Shown: positions 19,732-30,131, counted from the first letter of the stretch. The stretch is DNA of 64,000 nucleotides from Saccharomonospora sp. CUA-673 (GCF_001942305.1 NZ_MKKE01000016.1:17253-81252); one strand, 5' to 3'. Program-made: numbers and translations. The notes: generated by a model from the letters alone, not told the origin.

Positions 19732-20757
19732 TTACATGCGTTCGGGTTTTTGCTCCCTGCCCAGGAGTTCGGCGCCGACGGTCGCGAGGTCGAGGCCCTC
19801 GTGGCACACGCGGTACATCGCGTCGGTGATCGGCATGTCGACACCGGCCCGCCGGGCGAGATCGCGGATGGAGCGGCACGACATCACACCCTCGGCGACC
19901 TGCCCGCCGACGGCCTCCTGCGCCTGCTCGATGGTCTCCCCGCTGCCGATCCGTTCGCCGAACGTGCGGTTGCGCGACAGGGGCGAGGCGCAGGTCGCGA
20001 CCATGTCGCCGACGCCGGCCAGACCCGCGAACGTCATCGGGTCGGCGCCCAGCTTCACGCCCAGCCGCGCGGTTTCGGCCAGACCGCGTGTGATGAGCGT
20101 CGCAATCGTGTTGGCGCCGAAGCCGAGGCCGGCCGCCATGCCGCACGAGAGCGCGATGACGTTCTTGCACGCCCCGCCCAGTTCGCTGCCGACGACGTCG
20201 CTGTTGGTGTACGGACGGAAGTACGAGGTGAACGCCGCTTCCTGCACGGCGACGGCACGGTCGTGGTCGCCGCAGGCGAACACCCCTGCGGCGGGCTGGC
20301 CCTGCGCGATCTCCTTGGCCAGGTTCGGACCGGCGACCACGACGACCGATTCCTCGGGCACGCCGGCGACCTCGCCGATCACCTCGCTCATCCGCTTGAG
20401 GGTGCCGAGTTCGACGCCCTTGGCCAGACTCACCAGGGGCGTGTCGGCAGGCAGCAGGTCGCGCCACCGCTCGAGGTTGCTCCGCAGGCTCTGACTGGGC
20501 ACGGCGAGCACGACGGCGTCGGCACCGTCGACGGCCTCCGCTGCGTCCGAGGTCGCCGTCAGGTTGGCGGGCAGGTCGATGCCCGGCAGGTACCCCGAGT
20601 TGGCGTGCTCACCGGCGATCTCGGCGGCCACCTCGGGCCTGCGGGCCCACATCGTCACCTCGCGGCCCGCGTCGGCGAGGATCTTGGCGAACGTCGTGCC
20701 CCACGATCCGGCCCCCAGCACGGCGACCGACTGCACCGAACTCGACATCTCAGGCAT
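19732..20757 (-). CDS. gpsA: NAD(P)-dependent glycerol-3-phosphate dehydrogenase
   Basis: It reduces dihydroxyacetone phosphate to sn-glycerol 3-phosphate for phospholipid synthesis. The Rossmann motif [12 protein letters not shown] is near the N-terminus, followed by [16 protein letters not shown] and [18 protein letters not shown]. The substrate region has [16 protein letters not shown] and [15 protein letters not shown]. The ATG 20757 overlaps the plsC stop codon (coupled genes); ATG 20748 is another in-frame choice. Supplying glycerol-3-phosphate directly downstream of an acyltransferase gene makes metabolic sense. It ends 10 nt before repeat array C. Confidence 0.95.
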   Translation of the reverse strand: MPEMSSSVQSVAVLGAGSWGTTFAKILADAGREVTMWARRPEVAAEIAGEHANSGYLPGIDLPANLTATSDAAEAVDGADAVVLAVPSQSLRSNLERWRDLLPADTPLVSLAKGVELGTLKRMSEVIGEVAGVPEESVVVVAGPNLAKEIAQGQPAAGVFACGDHDRAVAVQEAAFTSYFRPYTNSDVVGSELGGACKNVIALSCGMAAGLGFGANTIATLITRGLAETARLGVKLGADPMTFAGLAGVGDMVATCASPLSRNRTFGERIGSGETIEQAQEAVGGQVAEGVMSCRSIRDLARRAGVDMPITDAMYRVCHEGLDLATVGAELLGREQKPERM

Positions 20758-21448
20758 CGCCACCGGTCTTGGCGGGCGGCTGCTCGTCGCGGATCTCCGA
20801 CAGCAACGTCGTGACCTCGCCCATCAGCAGATCGGTGACCTCGCGCAGGAGCTCCGGCGTCTGCGGAAGGCCGCGGTAGGCGCTCAGGTCGACCGGCTCG
20901 CCGACCGCGTGCACCACCGTCTTGCGCGGCAGCGGCCGGAACTTCTTGGTGTAGCCGTTCCACACCTGCTGCGTACCCCAGCGCGCGCACGGCAGAACGG
21001 GGACGTCGTTCTCCAGCGCGAGCCGGGCGACGCCGGGGTAGGAGCGTTTGGGCCAGAACTCCGGGTCCTTGGTGATGGTGCCCTCGGGGTAGATCACGAT
21101 GACCTTGCCCTCCTGCAGCGCCCGATGCGCCGCGCGGAGGCTGTCGCCGGCCGAGCTGGTGCCGCGGGCCACGGGAATCGAACCGGCGCCCACCAGGATG
21201 CGGCCGAAGATCGGCACGCGCGTCAGGCTGTCCTTCGCAAGGAATCGCGGCACCCGCCTGTTCTGGTGCACGAACACCGCATCGACCGCGGGGTCCAGGT
21301 GCGACACGTGGTTCATCACCAACAACGCAGGCCCGCGCGCGGGGATCCGCTCCGCACCGCGGTAGTCCCTCCTGCTCATGTAGGTCAGTGGGTAGAACAG
21401 CGCCGCCGCCGCACCGACCCAGAAGCCGCCCTTCTCCCGATCAGCCAA
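20750..21448 (-). CDS. 1-acyl-sn-glycerol-3-phosphate acyltransferase (PlsC-like)
   Basis: It transfers an acyl chain to lysophosphatidic acid at the membrane. The signature acyltransferase motifs are HX4D (NHVSHLD), the [15 protein letters not shown] substrate region and the YPEGTITKD block. A short hydrophobic segment near residue 12 ([15 protein letters not shown]) is the likely membrane contact. The TTG at 21448 is chosen because GAGGAGGAG lies directly upstream and the protein then starts ADREKGGFW. It overlaps gpsA by 8 bp. The 87-bp gap to cofC is divergent. Confidence 0.88.
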   Translation of the reverse strand: MADREKGGFWVGAAAALFYPLTYMSRRDYRGAERIPARGPALLVMNHVSHLDPAVDAVFVHQNRRVPRFLAKDSLTRVPIFGRILVGAGSIPVARGTSSAGDSLRAAHRALQEGKVIVIYPEGTITKDPEFWPKRSYPGVARLALENDVPVLPCARWGTQQVWNGYTKKFRPLPRKTVVHAVGEPVDLSAYRGLPQTPELLREVTDLLMGEVTTLLSEIRDEQPPAKTGGDA

Positions 21449-21535
21449 GACTCCTCCTCGTAGGCCCACTCCTCGCCGGGGCGGCACCGATCCTCCCATG
21501 GGCACCGACCGGCGATGATGCGGGAAGATGGTCTC

Positions 21536-22198
21536 GTGGCCGTCACCCTCCTCGTGCCGTTGAAACCGCCCGGCGCCGGCAAGTCCCGACTACGCGGCGC
21601 CTTCGGCGCAGCCCCGCACGCGTCCGTGGTCCTCGCGCTGGCCGCCGACACCGTCGCGGCGGCCGTGACCACCCCGGGTGTGGACCGGGTCGTCGTCGTG
21701 ACCAGTGACGTCGAGGCCGTGACCACGCTGCGCGAGTTGGGCGCCGATGTCGTCGACGACGGGGGCGCCGCCGACCTCAACGCCGCCCTGCGCGCGGCCG
21801 AGCTCCGATTGTCCGAACCCGCCCACGGCGCGACCGGCCACGGTACGAACGGACACGGCCCGCGGGTCGTCGGTGCGTTGCAGGCCGATCTGCCCGCCCT
21901 GCGGTCGGCCGACCTCGCGGCCGCGCTCGCCGAGGCGGAAGGAAGGCGCGCGTTCGTGGCCGACCACCTCGGCACCGGCACGACGCTGTTGCTGGCGGCG
22001 CCGGGGCGGCCGCTGGCGCCGCGCTTCGGCGCCGGCTCGGCGGCGGCCCACACCGCGTCCGGGGCCCGGCCGCTGACGGCTCCCGGCGACTCGCTGCGCT
22101 CGGACGTCGACACGGCCGACGACCTCGCCCGCGCCCGCACCGTCGGTGTGGGGAGGCACACGTCGGGGCTGCTCGCCCACGCGTGCCCGGTCCCCTGA
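21536..22198 (+). CDS. cofC: 2-phospho-L-lactate/phosphoenolpyruvate guanylyltransferase
   Basis: It activates phosphoenolpyruvate or 2-phospholactate with GTP for coenzyme F420 biosynthesis (CofC/FbiD). The nucleotidyltransferase opening VTLLVPLKPPGAGKSRL, the central VVGALQADLPALR and the late PRFGAGSAAAHTASGARP and DSLRSDVDTADDL motifs match the family. The GTG 21536 is preferred because GGGAAGA sits 5 bases upstream; ATG codons at 21515 and 21518 lack a ribosome-binding site. Location beside ppk and gpsA matches the mycobacterial order. A Gly/His-rich insert (HGATGHGTNGHG) about residue 105 is unusual. Confidence 0.9.
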   Translation: MAVTLLVPLKPPGAGKSRLRGAFGAAPHASVVLALAADTVAAAVTTPGVDRVVVVTSDVEAVTTLRELGADVVDDGGAADLNAALRAAELRLSEPAHGATGHGTNGHGPRVVGALQADLPALRSADLAAALAEAEGRRAFVADHLGTGTTLLLAAPGRPLAPRFGAGSAAAHTASGARPLTAPGDSLRSDVDTADDLARARTVGVGRHTSGLLAHACPVP

Positions 22199-22294
22199 GC
22201 AGTTTGTGACCCGGTGTCGTGAACTCCGGTCGAACCGACGCGAAACACCTCACCGGGGGTCCACGAATCCGCAAAACTGGTGGACAATGCCGGC

Positions 22295-24501
22295 GTGACC
22301 ATGGACGAGAGCACCACGCCCGCGAGCTCTCCGGAATCCCGCCGGGCGACCACCGAACCGCCGCCGGAGCCGACCGCCGGCGACGCGGCGAACCACACGC
22401 TGCCCGCCGCACCCCCCGCCCCGACGCCCACGGCGCAGGGGCCGAACGCGCTGCCCGACAACCGGTACTTCAACCGGGAGCTCTCGTGGCAGGACTTCAC
22501 GCCCGGGTGCTGGCGCTGGCCGAGGACGCATCGCAGCCGCTGCTCGAGCGGGCCAAGTTCCTGGCCATCTTCGCGTCCAATTTGGATGAGTTCTACATGG
22601 TCCGGGTCGCTGGGCTGAAGCGCCGCGACGAGACCGGCCTGTCCGTGCGCAGCGCGGACGGTCTCACCCCACGTGAGCAGCTGATCCACATCGCCAAGCG
22701 CAACCAGGAGCTCGTGCAGCGGCACAACGACGCGTTCGAGTCCCGGGTGCGGCCCGCGCTGGCCGAGGAGGGCGTCCGGATCGTTCGGTGGTCCGATTTG
22801 GACGATTCGGACCACGAGCGGCTCTCCCGATACTTCCGCGAGCAGATCTTCCCGGTGCTCACCCCGCTCGCCGTCGACCCGGCGCACCCGTTCCCGTACA
22901 TCTCGGGCCTGTCGCTGAACCTCGCGGTCACGGTGCGCGATCCGCAGGAGGGCACGGAACGTTTCGCCAGGGTCAAGGTCCCCAACAACGTCCCACGGTT
23001 GGTGCGCACCGAACCGCAGCGCGACAGCCGTTCGGCGACGTTCCTTCCGCTCGAGGAGCTCATCGCCGCCCATCTGGGTGAGTTGTTCTCGGGCATGGAG
23101 GTCATCGAGCACCACGCGTTCCGGGTGACGCGCAACGCCGACTTCGAGGTGGAGGAGGACCGCGACGAGGACCTCCTGCAGGCGCTCGAGCGCGAACTGG
23201 CGCAGCGCCGATTCGGTCCGCCGGTGCGCCTCGAGGTCTCGCGGGACATGAGCGAGCACATGCTCGAACTGCTGTTGCGGGAACTGGAGGTGGATCCGCG
23301 CGACGTCGTCGAGGTCCCCGGTCTGCTCGACCTGTCGTGTCTGACCCAGCTGCTGTCGGTGGACCGGCAGGACCTCAAGGACCGGCCGTTCGTGCCGGCG
23401 ACGCCGGCCGCGTTCGGGGAACGGGAGACGCCGAAGAGCGTCTTCTCGACCCTGCGCGAGGGCGACGTGCTCGTGCACCACCCCTACGACTCGTTCTCCA
23501 CGAGTGTGCAGCGGTTCATCGAGCAGGCCGCCGCCGACGAGAAGGTGCTGGCCATCAAGCAGACGCTGTACCGCACGTCGGGCGATTCCCCGATCGTCGA
23601 CGCGCTGATCGACGCGGCCGAGGCGGGCAAGCAGGTCGTGGCGCTGGTGGAGATCAAGGCGCGGTTCGACGAACAGGCCAACATCACGTGGGCGCGCACG
23701 CTCGAACGTTCGGGTGTGCACGTGGTCTACGGACTCGTCGGGTTGAAGACGCACTGCAAGGTCGCGCTCGTGGTCCGCCAGGAGGGTTCGACGATCCGCC
23801 GCTACTGCCACATCGGCACCGGCAACTACAACCCGAAGACGGCGCGCCACTACGAGGACATGGGTCTGTTCACGGCCGATCCGGCGATCGGCGCCGATCT
23901 GACGGACCTGTTCAACGTCCTGACCGGCTACTCGCACCAGGCGACGTACCGCAACATCCTGACCTCTCCCAACGGGATCCGGCGCGGCATCCTCGAGCGG
24001 ATCTCCGACGAGATCGAACGTTCCCGACAGGGCGTCGACGCGGGCATCCGGCTCAAGTGCAACTCGTTGGTCGACGAACAGGTCATCGACGGGCTGTACC
24101 GCGCGTCGCAGGCCGGTGTCCCGGTCGAGATCATCGTGCGCGGCATCTGCGCGCTCAAGCCCGGCGTGGAGGGGCTCAGCGAGAACATCCGCGTGCGCTC
24201 GATCCTCGGCCGGTTCCTGGAGCACTCCCGCATCTTCCACTTCCGCGGCGCCGGGACGTACTGGATCGGCAGTGCCGACATGATGCACCGCAACCTCGAC
24301 CGTCGGATCGAGGCGCTCGTGCAGGTGCGGGACCCGAAGCTGGCCGACCAGCTGGACGAGACGTTCAACTCGCAGCTCGACCCGCACACCCGGTGCTGGG
24401 TCCTGTCCCCGACGGGCGAATGGCACCCCTCGCCCGCGGACACGACCGATGTCCGTGACCATCAAGTCGAATCGCTACGCAAACACGGAGCACAAGGGTG
24501 A
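22295..24501 (+). CDS. ppk: polyphosphate kinase 1 (one apparent frameshift)
   Basis: It reversibly polymerises ATP gamma-phosphate into polyphosphate. Conserved blocks: RYFNRELSW near the N-terminus, [39 protein letters not shown], the catalytic-His regions [13 protein letters not shown] and [20 protein letters not shown], and [17 protein letters not shown]. Between SWQDF and ARVLALAED the frame breaks at about 22499; restoring one A gives the expected DFNARVL. The N-terminal Pro/Ala-rich leader makes the start uncertain (GTG 22280, GTG 22295 or ATG 22301). The stop overlaps the mutT1 GTG start. Confidence 0.93.
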
Positions 24502-25460
24502 GCACGACAACCGCCGACCGCATTGCCTCGCACGCCGCGGGCGCCGTGCTGTGGCGCCCCGCGGGTTCGAACGACACCGACGTCGAGATCGCCGTTGTCC
24601 ACCGGCCACGGTACGACGACTGGTCACTGCCGAAAGGCCACCTCGACCCGGGTGAAACGGCGCCCGTCGCCGCGGTCCGGGAACTCGAGGAGGAAACGGG
24701 CCACGCGGCCGTTCTGGGCGCTTTCCTGAAACGGGTCGAATACCGCATCGCGCGCGGCCGGAAAGCCGTCGACTACTTCGCCGCCCGCGCCGGCGACGAA
24801 GTGGCGCGCGGTTTCACCCCGAATGACGAAGTGGACCAACTGCGCTGGCACTCCCCGTCCGAGGCGCGGGAGTTGTTGTCCTACGACTCGGACGTCGAGG
24901 TCGTGAAGGAGTTCGCCGCACGTCCGACGGAGACCACGACCGTGTTGCTGGTGCGCCACGCGAAGGCGGGCAAACGGGAGAACTGGGCGGGAGACGACGA
25001 TCTGCGTCCGCTCAGCGATGCCGGCCGGCGGCAGGCATCGGCGCTGCGGGAGATGCTGGCGACGTTCGGCCCGGACCGGGTCCTGTCCGCGCCGCTGCTG
25101 CGGTGTGTGCACACCGTGCAGGGCGTCGCGGACGACATCGGCGTCGAGGTGGTGCACGACGATGCGCTGTCGGAACGCAGCTACGCCGCCGACCCGGACG
25201 CGCCGATCGAGCGGATCGGCGAGCTCGCCGCGGAGGGCGGCACTCCCGTGTTGTCCAGTCAGGGCGGGGTGATCCCGTACATCGTCGAAACGCTCGCCGT
25301 CCGGGACGGCGTCACGCCCCGGGCGAATCCGCCGGCGGTCGCGGCCGACGGGGTCACGGCGAAGAAGGGTTCGCTCTGGCAGCTCACTTTCGACGCTGAC
25401 GGCCGTCTCGTGGACGCGACCTACCTTTCCAGCGCCCTGCCTACGCCGACGGCCGCGTAG
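24498..25460 (+). CDS. mutT1: Nudix hydrolase fused to histidine phosphatase domain (MutT1-like)
   Basis: It hydrolyses oxidised nucleotides (8-oxo-dGTP/8-oxo-GTP) or diadenosine polyphosphates. The N-terminal Nudix domain (residues 10-140) has a complete Nudix box, [20 protein letters not shown] followed by TG. The C-terminal histidine phosphatase domain begins [12 protein letters not shown] (RHG-type motif) at about 155. This two-domain layout is the actinobacterial MutT1. The GTG start overlaps the ppk stop (GTGA), coupling both genes; in mycobacteria the same pair is adjacent. It converges on hupB across a nested hairpin. Confidence 0.92.
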   Translation: MSTTTADRIASHAAGAVLWRPAGSNDTDVEIAVVHRPRYDDWSLPKGHLDPGETAPVAAVRELEEETGHAAVLGAFLKRVEYRIARGRKAVDYFAARAGDEVARGFTPNDEVDQLRWHSPSEARELLSYDSDVEVVKEFAARPTETTTVLLVRHAKAGKRENWAGDDDLRPLSDAGRRQASALREMLATFGPDRVLSAPLLRCVHTVQGVADDIGVEVVHDDALSERSYAADPDAPIERIGELAAEGGTPVLSSQGGVIPYIVETLAVRDGVTPRANPPAVAADGVTAKKGSLWQLTFDADGRLVDATYLSSALPTPTAA

Positions 25461-25488
25461 GCCGCACAGGCCAACTCAGGGCCGTATA

Positions 25489-25572
25489 CGGCATTCCCAC
25501 GCGAACGGGCCCCGATCCACTGTGTTCCGACAGCGGATGCGGGGCCCGTTCGCGGATACGGCGGGAATGCCG
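25489..25572. terminator. nested bidirectional terminator between mutT1 and hupB
   Basis: Outer arms CGGCATTCCC (25489-25498) and GGGAATGCCG (25563-25572) enclose inner arms GCGAACGGGCCCCG (25501-25514) and its exact complement (25540-25553). Both stems are perfect. There is no U-tract. It serves convergent genes on either side. Confidence 0.75.
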
Positions 25573-25589
25573 CCGACGAAGAGGTGTGC

Positions 25590-26462
25590 TTACTTCTTCT
25601 TCGCGGTGGTCTTCTTCGCCGCGGACGCCTTGGCGGTCGAGGCCTTGGCCGTGGAGGCCTTGGCGGTGGTCTTCGTCGCCGGCTTCGCGGCCGCCTTCGT
25701 CGTCTTGGCAGCGGTCTTCGGGGCCGCCTTGGTGGCGGTCTTCTTCGCCGTGCTCTTGGCGGCCGTGCTCTTCGCCGCGGTCGCCTTGGACGCCGTGCTC
25801 TTCGAGGCGGTGGACTTCGAAGCCGTCGCCTTGGATGCGGTGGACTTCGCCGCGGTCTTCGGAGCAGCCTTCGCGGTGCTCTTCGCCGCCGTCGTCTTGC
25901 CCTTGGTGGCGGTGGACTTCGCGGCCGTGCTCTTGGCGGCGGTGCTCTTGGCGGCCGTCGCCTTCGAGGCCGTCGACTTCGCCGCGGTCGTCTTGCCCCG
26001 CGTGGTCGTCGACTTGGTCGCCGTCTTCGGGGCCGCCTTCGTGGCGGTGGCACGCGTGGCGGTGGTGGCCCGCGAACGCGTCGTGGTGCTGCGCGTGGAC
26101 GTGGCAGCGGTGGCGCGGGTGGTCGTGCCGCGGGCGGTCGTACCCGACACGGCCGGCTTGGCCTTCGTGACCTTCGGCAGCTTCTTCGTGCCGCTCACGA
26201 CGTCCTTGAACGTGGTGCCCGGGCGGAAAGCCGGAACGTTCGTCTTCTTCACGCGCACGGTCTCGCCGGTGCGCGGGTTGCGCGCGGTGCGGGCTGCGCG
26301 GGCGCGCTTCTCGAACACACCGAAGCCGGTGATGTTCACCTTTTCGCCCTTGTTGACCGTCCGGATGATGATGTCGACGAGATTGTCGACGGCCTGCGTG
26401 GCGACCTTCTTGTCGCCCAGGCGCTCGCCGAGCGCCTCGATGAGTTGGGCCTTGTTGGCCAT
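25590..26462 (-). CDS. hupB: HU-family nucleoid protein with long Ala/Lys/Thr/Ser tail
   Basis: Residues 1-90 are a complete HU fold ([18 protein letters not shown], the [20 protein letters not shown] beta arm, [12 protein letters not shown]). Residues about 100-290 are a basic low-complexity tail of KSTA, KATA and AAPKTA repeats, like the histone-H1-like tail of mycobacterial HupB but longer (290 versus roughly 210 residues). The tail binds and compacts DNA and is a target for acylation in mycobacteria. GGAGGACTGGA precedes ATG 26462. Many codons are Lys AAG and Ala GCC, giving repetitive DNA in which recombination could change length. Confidence 0.95.
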   Translation of the reverse strand: MANKAQLIEALGERLGDKKVATQAVDNLVDIIIRTVNKGEKVNITGFGVFEKRARAARTARNPRTGETVRVKKTNVPAFRPGTTFKDVVSGTKKLPKVTKAKPAVSGTTARGTTTRATAATSTRSTTTRSRATTATRATATKAAPKTATKSTTTRGKTTAAKSTASKATAAKSTAAKSTAAKSTATKGKTTAAKSTAKAAPKTAAKSTASKATASKSTASKSTASKATAAKSTAAKSTAKKTATKAAPKTAAKTTKAAAKPATKTTAKASTAKASTAKASAAKKTTAKKK

Positions 26463-26717
26463 TCCAGTCCTCCAAGAAGAACTACGTGTTACCCGGCCAC
26501 ACCGGCCGACATGCGCACACGGTATTACCTACGCAGCACAAATTCCAAACGGCACGCGGATTTCTTCCTTATCGGATGGGGGATCCCCGAGCGATAAGGT
26601 CCGCCGGGAGCGGTATCCGCGTGGCCGTCTGGTGTCGGGTGTTCGGCCGGTGGGCCGGGTCGAATTCCCTTGCTGAACAGGGAATCTCTGCAGTTGTCCT
26701 GGGGCCGGAGCGCGCCG

Positions 26718-27319
26718 TCAGCCCGCCGCGGCGGGCAGTGTCACGGGCTTGTGAGCCGGACGTGTGGTCTCGAACTCGGCGATGGCGTCGGCGTGCCGCA
26801 GGGTGAGCGCGATGTCGTCGAGCCCCTCCATCAGACGCCAACGGGTGTAGTCGTCGATCTCGAAGGGCGCGCTGAAGTTCTTGGCCCGTACGGTCTTCTC
26901 GGCAAGGTCCACAGTGACCTCGGTGCCGGGCTCGTTCTCGAGCAGCTTCCACAGCAGCTCGACGTCGTCCTGCGAGCACTGCGCGGCCACGAGACCCTGC
27001 TTGCCGGCGTTGCCTCGGAAGATGTCGCGAACCGGGACGAGATGACGACCCGGAAGCCGTAGTTCATGAGCGCCCACACGGCGTGCTCACGCGAGGAGCC
27101 GGTGCCGAAGTCCGGTCCGGCGACCAGGACGCTGCCCCGGTTGAACGGCTCGACGTTCAGGACGAACTGCTCGTCGCCGCGCCAGGCGGCGAACAGGCCG
27201 TCCTCGAAGCCCGTGCGGCTCACGCGCTTGAGGTAGACGGCCGGGATGATCTGGTCGGTGTCCACGTTGGACCTGCGCAGGGGGACGCCGATGCCGGTGT
27301 GCTCGGTGATCGCTTCCAT
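26718..27319 (-). CDS. leuD: 3-isopropylmalate dehydratase small subunit (one apparent frameshift)
   Basis: With LeuC it isomerises 2- to 3-isopropylmalate in leucine synthesis. The N-terminal half has [17 protein letters not shown] and [16 protein letters not shown]; the frame then breaks after VVISSRF. Restoring one base near 27027 (GCCGAC for GCGAC) gives [15 protein letters not shown] and runs to TGA 26718, about 200 residues. A true loss would make the cell a leucine auxotroph, so an error is more likely. ATG 27319 has GGAG 10 bases upstream. It follows leuC by 37 bp. A hairpin ATTCCCT...AGGGAAT at about 26669-26690 lies downstream. Confidence 0.93.
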
Positions 27320-27356
27320 GCTGATGACTCCGTTGATGTGGTGGTGCCGGCGGGGG

Positions 27357-28769
27357 TCAGAGGTCTTCGGGCGAGGACAACGTGCCGCGCACGGCTGTGG
27401 CGGCCGCCACGAGCGGCGAGACGAGGTGTGTCCGGCCGCCCTTGCCCTGTCGGCCTTCGAAGTTGCGGTTCGAGGTCGAGGCGCTGCGCTCACCCGGCTT
27501 GAGCTGATCCGGGTTCATGCCGAGGCACATCGAGCAGCCCGCCTGGCGCCATTCGGCACCCGCGTCGAGGAAGATCTTGTCGAGGCCCTCCTCCTCGGCC
27601 GACTTGCGCACGCGCATGGAGCCGGGCACGACGAGCATGCGCACGCTGTCGGCGACCTTCTTGCCGCGCAGCACGTCCGCGGCGGCGCGCAGGTCCTCGA
27701 TCCGGCCGTTGGTGCACGAGCCGAGGAACACCGTGTCGACGGCGATGTCGCGCAGCGGCGTGCCGGGGACGAGATCCATATAGGACAGGGCCTTCTCGGC
27801 CGCGAACTTGGCGCTCTCGTCACCCATCTGCTCGGGGTCGGGCACGGTCTCGCCGAGCGGGAGCCCCTGGCCGGGGTTGGTGCCCCACGTGACGAACGGG
27901 GTGAGTGTGTCGGCGTCGACGGTGACCTCGGCGTCGAACTCGGCGTCGGCGTCGGTGCGCAGCTCCCGCCATGCGGACACGGCCTCGTCCCACTGCTCGC
28001 CCTGCGGCGCGTGGGGACGGCCCTTGAGGTACTCGAACGTCGTCTCGTCCGGCGCGATCATGCCGGCGCGCGCGCCTGCCTCGATCGACATGTTGCAGAT
28101 CGTCATGCGCGCTTCCATCGACAGCGATTCGATGGCGCTGCCGCGGTATTCGAGCACGTATCCCTGCCCGCCGCCGGTGCCGATCTTCGCGATGACGGCG
28201 AGAATGATGTCCTTGGCCGTGACGCCGGGGCGCAGCGTGCCCTCGACATTGATCGCCATGGTCTTGAACGGGCGCAACGGAAGGGTCTGCGTGGCGAGCA
28301 CGTGCTCGACCTCGGAGGTGCCGATGCCGAAGGCCATGGCACCGAAGGCGCCGTGCGTCGAGGTGTGGCTGTCGCCGCACACCACGGTCGTGCCGGGCTG
28401 GGTGAGGCCGAGCTGCGGGCCGATCACGTGGACGATGCCCTGTTCGGCGTCGCCCATGGGATGCAGCCGGATGCCGAACTCGTCGCAGTTCCTGCGCAGG
28501 GTGTCCACCTGGGTCTTCGACACCGGGTCGGCGATCGGCAGCTCGATGTCGACCGTCGGCACGTTGTGGTCCTCGGTGGCGATGGTGAGATCGGGCCGGC
28601 GCACCGTCCGGCCGGCGAGCCGGAGGCCGTCGAACGCCTGCGGACTCGTGACCTCGTGCACGAGATGCAGGTCGATGAACAGCAGGTCGGGCTCCGCGCC
28701 TTCGCCACGGCGTACCGTGTGCTCGTCCCACACCTTCTCCGCGAGTGTGCGACCCCGTTTCTCCGCCAT
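27357..28769 (-). CDS. leuC: 3-isopropylmalate dehydratase large subunit
   Basis: This [4Fe-4S] aconitase-family subunit has its cluster ligands in [14 protein letters not shown] and [11 protein letters not shown]. Substrate-site motifs [17 protein letters not shown] and [20 protein letters not shown] are present. The 470-residue ORF is intact. AAGGAG precedes ATG 28769. The transcript probably starts near 28855 from a TACAAT -10 box that overlaps the divergent IclR promoter; an inverted repeat at 28841-28855 lies at the expected start site, suggesting repression by the IclR protein. Confidence 0.97.
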   Translation of the reverse strand: MAEKRGRTLAEKVWDEHTVRRGEGAEPDLLFIDLHLVHEVTSPQAFDGLRLAGRTVRRPDLTIATEDHNVPTVDIELPIADPVSKTQVDTLRRNCDEFGIRLHPMGDAEQGIVHVIGPQLGLTQPGTTVVCGDSHTSTHGAFGAMAFGIGTSEVEHVLATQTLPLRPFKTMAINVEGTLRPGVTAKDIILAVIAKIGTGGGQGYVLEYRGSAIESLSMEARMTICNMSIEAGARAGMIAPDETTFEYLKGRPHAPQGEQWDEAVSAWRELRTDADAEFDAEVTVDADTLTPFVTWGTNPGQGLPLGETVPDPEQMGDESAKFAAEKALSYMDLVPGTPLRDIAVDTVFLGSCTNGRIEDLRAAADVLRGKKVADSVRMLVVPGSMRVRKSAEEEGLDKIFLDAGAEWRQAGCSMCLGMNPDQLKPGERSASTSNRNFEGRQGKGGRTHLVSPLVAAATAVRGTLSSPEDL

Positions 28770-28840
28770 CAGGGCTCCTTCGTGACCGTCGCTGGGAACT
28801 GGTCGACCGGGTGGTGAACTCCCGGCCGTGTGTCCCAAAA

Positions 28841-28872
28841 TCTGGACGTCCCAGACTTCGGGATTGTAGTAT
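28841..28872. promoter_or_regulatory. overlapping divergent promoters and IclR operator, leuC/iclR
   Basis: TCTGG (28841-28845) and CCAGA (28851-28855) form an inverted repeat with 5-bp spacing. Plus strand -10 TAGTAT (28867-28872) lies 6 nt before the IclR GTG, fitting a leaderless transcript. Minus strand -10 TACAAT (28868-28863) serves leuC. The two -10 boxes share bases. NdgR/LtbR-type regulators are known to control leuCD. Confidence 0.6.
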
Positions 28873-28878
28873 CGCTGT

Positions 28879-29598
28879 GTGGGACAGCATAACTCTGAAG
28901 CTCAGCAGAGCGGAATCGGCGTCTTGGACAAGGCGGTCGCGGTGTTGCAGGCGGCCGCGGCCCAGCCGTGTGGCTTGGCGGAGTTGTGCGCCGAGACGGG
29001 GCTGCCTCGTGCGACGGCGCACCGGCTCGCGGTGGGTCTGGAGGCGCATCGGCTGTTGCGGCGCGGACCGGACGGCCGATGGCGGCCGGGTGCGGCGTTG
29101 GCGGAGCTGTCGGGGGGTACGGCGGATCCGTTGTTGGACGCGGCGGCGGTCGTGCTGCCCAAGTTGCGGGACATGACGGGCGAGAGCGTCCAGTTGTATC
29201 GCCGGGACGGGGTGCAGCGGGTGTGCGTGGCGGCGGCGGAGCCGCCGAGCGGGCTGCGGGACACGGTGCCGGTGGGTTCGCGGATGCCGATGACGGCGGG
29301 CTCGGGTGCGAAGGTGCTGACGGCGTGGGCGGATCCGCATACGCAGCAGGCGATCTTGACCGAGGCGGTGTTCGGTGAGCGGACGCTGCTGGAGGTGCGT
29401 CGGCGCGGGTGGGCGCAGAGTGTCGCCGAGCGCGAGCCGGGTGTGTCGAGCGTGTCGGCCCCGGTCCGGGATTCGTCCGGGGCGGTAGTCGCAGCGGTCT
29501 CGGTGTCCGGCCCGGTGGATCGCATCGGCCGCAAACCGGGCGCCCGCTGGGCCAGCGACCTCCTGGAAGCAGCCGAAAACCTCCAAGACCGCCTCTAA
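28879..29598 (+). CDS. IclR-family regulator of leuCD (NdgR/LtbR-like)
   Basis: The N-terminal wHTH (residues about 12-70: [39 protein letters not shown]) is followed by the IclR effector domain with [32 protein letters not shown] and [20 protein letters not shown]. It is 239 residues. Divergent placement next to leuC is the hallmark of the actinobacterial NdgR/LtbR/AreB group that represses leuCD and related amino acid genes. The GTG start directly follows TAGTAT plus 6 nt, so the mRNA is probably leaderless. A C-rich, hairpin-rich tract follows. Confidence 0.93.
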   Translation: MGQHNSEAQQSGIGVLDKAVAVLQAAAAQPCGLAELCAETGLPRATAHRLAVGLEAHRLLRRGPDGRWRPGAALAELSGGTADPLLDAAAVVLPKLRDMTGESVQLYRRDGVQRVCVAAAEPPSGLRDTVPVGSRMPMTAGSGAKVLTAWADPHTQQAILTEAVFGERTLLEVRRRGWAQSVAEREPGVSSVSAPVRDSSGAVVAAVSVSGPVDRIGRKPGARWASDLLEAAENLQDRL

Positions 29599-29623
29599 CC
29601 CCCCAAGGGCCCCAAAAGCTCCC

Positions 29624-29741
29624 AAGGGCCCTATGGTCGCGTTGAACGCGACGAATGTTCCCCTCGCTCCCCTGGCGTGCACCATCGGCGCGCAAGCTTG
29701 CGAAGGGAAGAATAGTCGCGTTCAACGCAACTATGGGGCCC
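29624..29741. repeat. large extragenic inverted repeat with GTCGCGTTGAACGCGAC cores
   Basis: A 17-bp perfect palindrome (29636-29652) and its near copy (29715-29731) lie in long inverted arms: left about 29624-29661 (starts AAGGGCCCTATGG), right about 29704-29741 (ends CTATGGGGCCCTC). The centre holds CGCAAGCTTGCG (29692-29703), another perfect palindrome. The remainder of 29599-29933 has GC-rich hairpins such as TGTGGGG...CCCCACA (about 29856-29876) and no credible gene. It resembles a REP/BIME-type element. Confidence 0.7.
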
Positions 29742-29884
29742 TCGGGAGCACCACCCCACCCCTCGACCGCAGGCCGAGCGAGCGAACGGAACTTCCGGAC
29801 GAAACGCAACCACAGGCAGGGGGTCCGGGGGCGAAGCCCGCCGGGCTGGGGGTGTGGGGCTGCGCCCCCACAAGGCACAACGAG

Positions 29885-29920
29885 AAAAACCCTATCCGCG
29901 CTTTCCGCAGATAGGGTTTT
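29885..29920 (-). terminator. intrinsic terminator of tRNA genes
   Basis: Read on the minus strand, AAAACCCTATC pairs with GATAGGGTTTT across a 13-nt loop and is followed by T-rich sequence. It lies just beyond the 3' end of tRNA-Glu. Confidence 0.8.
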
Positions 29921-29933
29921 CCCGTTTTTCTCG

Positions 29934-30006
29934 TACCCCCGATGGGATTCGAACCCACGCTACCGGCGTGAGAGGCCGGCGTCCTAGGCCGCTAGACGAC
30001 GGGGGC
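29934..30006 (-). tRNA. tRNA-Glu (anticodon CTC)
   Basis: A 73-nt cloverleaf on the minus strand: acceptor GCCCCCG pairs with CGGGGGT (one G-U at the end), anticodon loop CCTCTCA gives CTC, T-loop GGTTCGAATCC is intact. CCA is not encoded. It is followed by an intrinsic terminator and preceded by tRNA-Gln. Confidence 0.95.
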
Positions 30007-30059
30007 TTGTTCTTTTGTGTTGGAAGAGAACTTACCAGACCGGTTTGTTCGCTTCTCAG

Positions 30060-30131
30060 CTGGGGTACCAGGACTCGAACCTAGACTAACTGAACCAGAA
30101 TCAGTCGTGCTGCCAATTACACCATACCCCA
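30060..30131 (-). tRNA. tRNA-Gln (anticodon CTG)
   Basis: A 72-nt cloverleaf on the minus strand: acceptor TGGGGTA pairs with TACCCCA, anticodon stem ACTGA/TCAGT with loop containing CTG, T-loop GGTTCGAGTCC. It lies 53 bp upstream of tRNA-Glu, so both are likely one transcript. The genome needs GatCAB for Gln-tRNA if it lacks GlnRS; gatCAB is in this window. Confidence 0.95.

Noticed and set aside
22219..22500. Start of ppk at 22219 in the frame of the main ORF.
   Set aside because: That N-terminus is Arg/His-rich and unrelated to Ppk; the conserved RYFNRELSW lies in the neighbouring frame, joined by one restored base.
25522..26676. Valine/alanine/phenylalanine-rich ORF on the plus strand.
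   Set aside because: It is the mirror image of the HU tail repeats on the other strand; hydrophobic appearance comes from reverse-complemented Lys and Thr codons.
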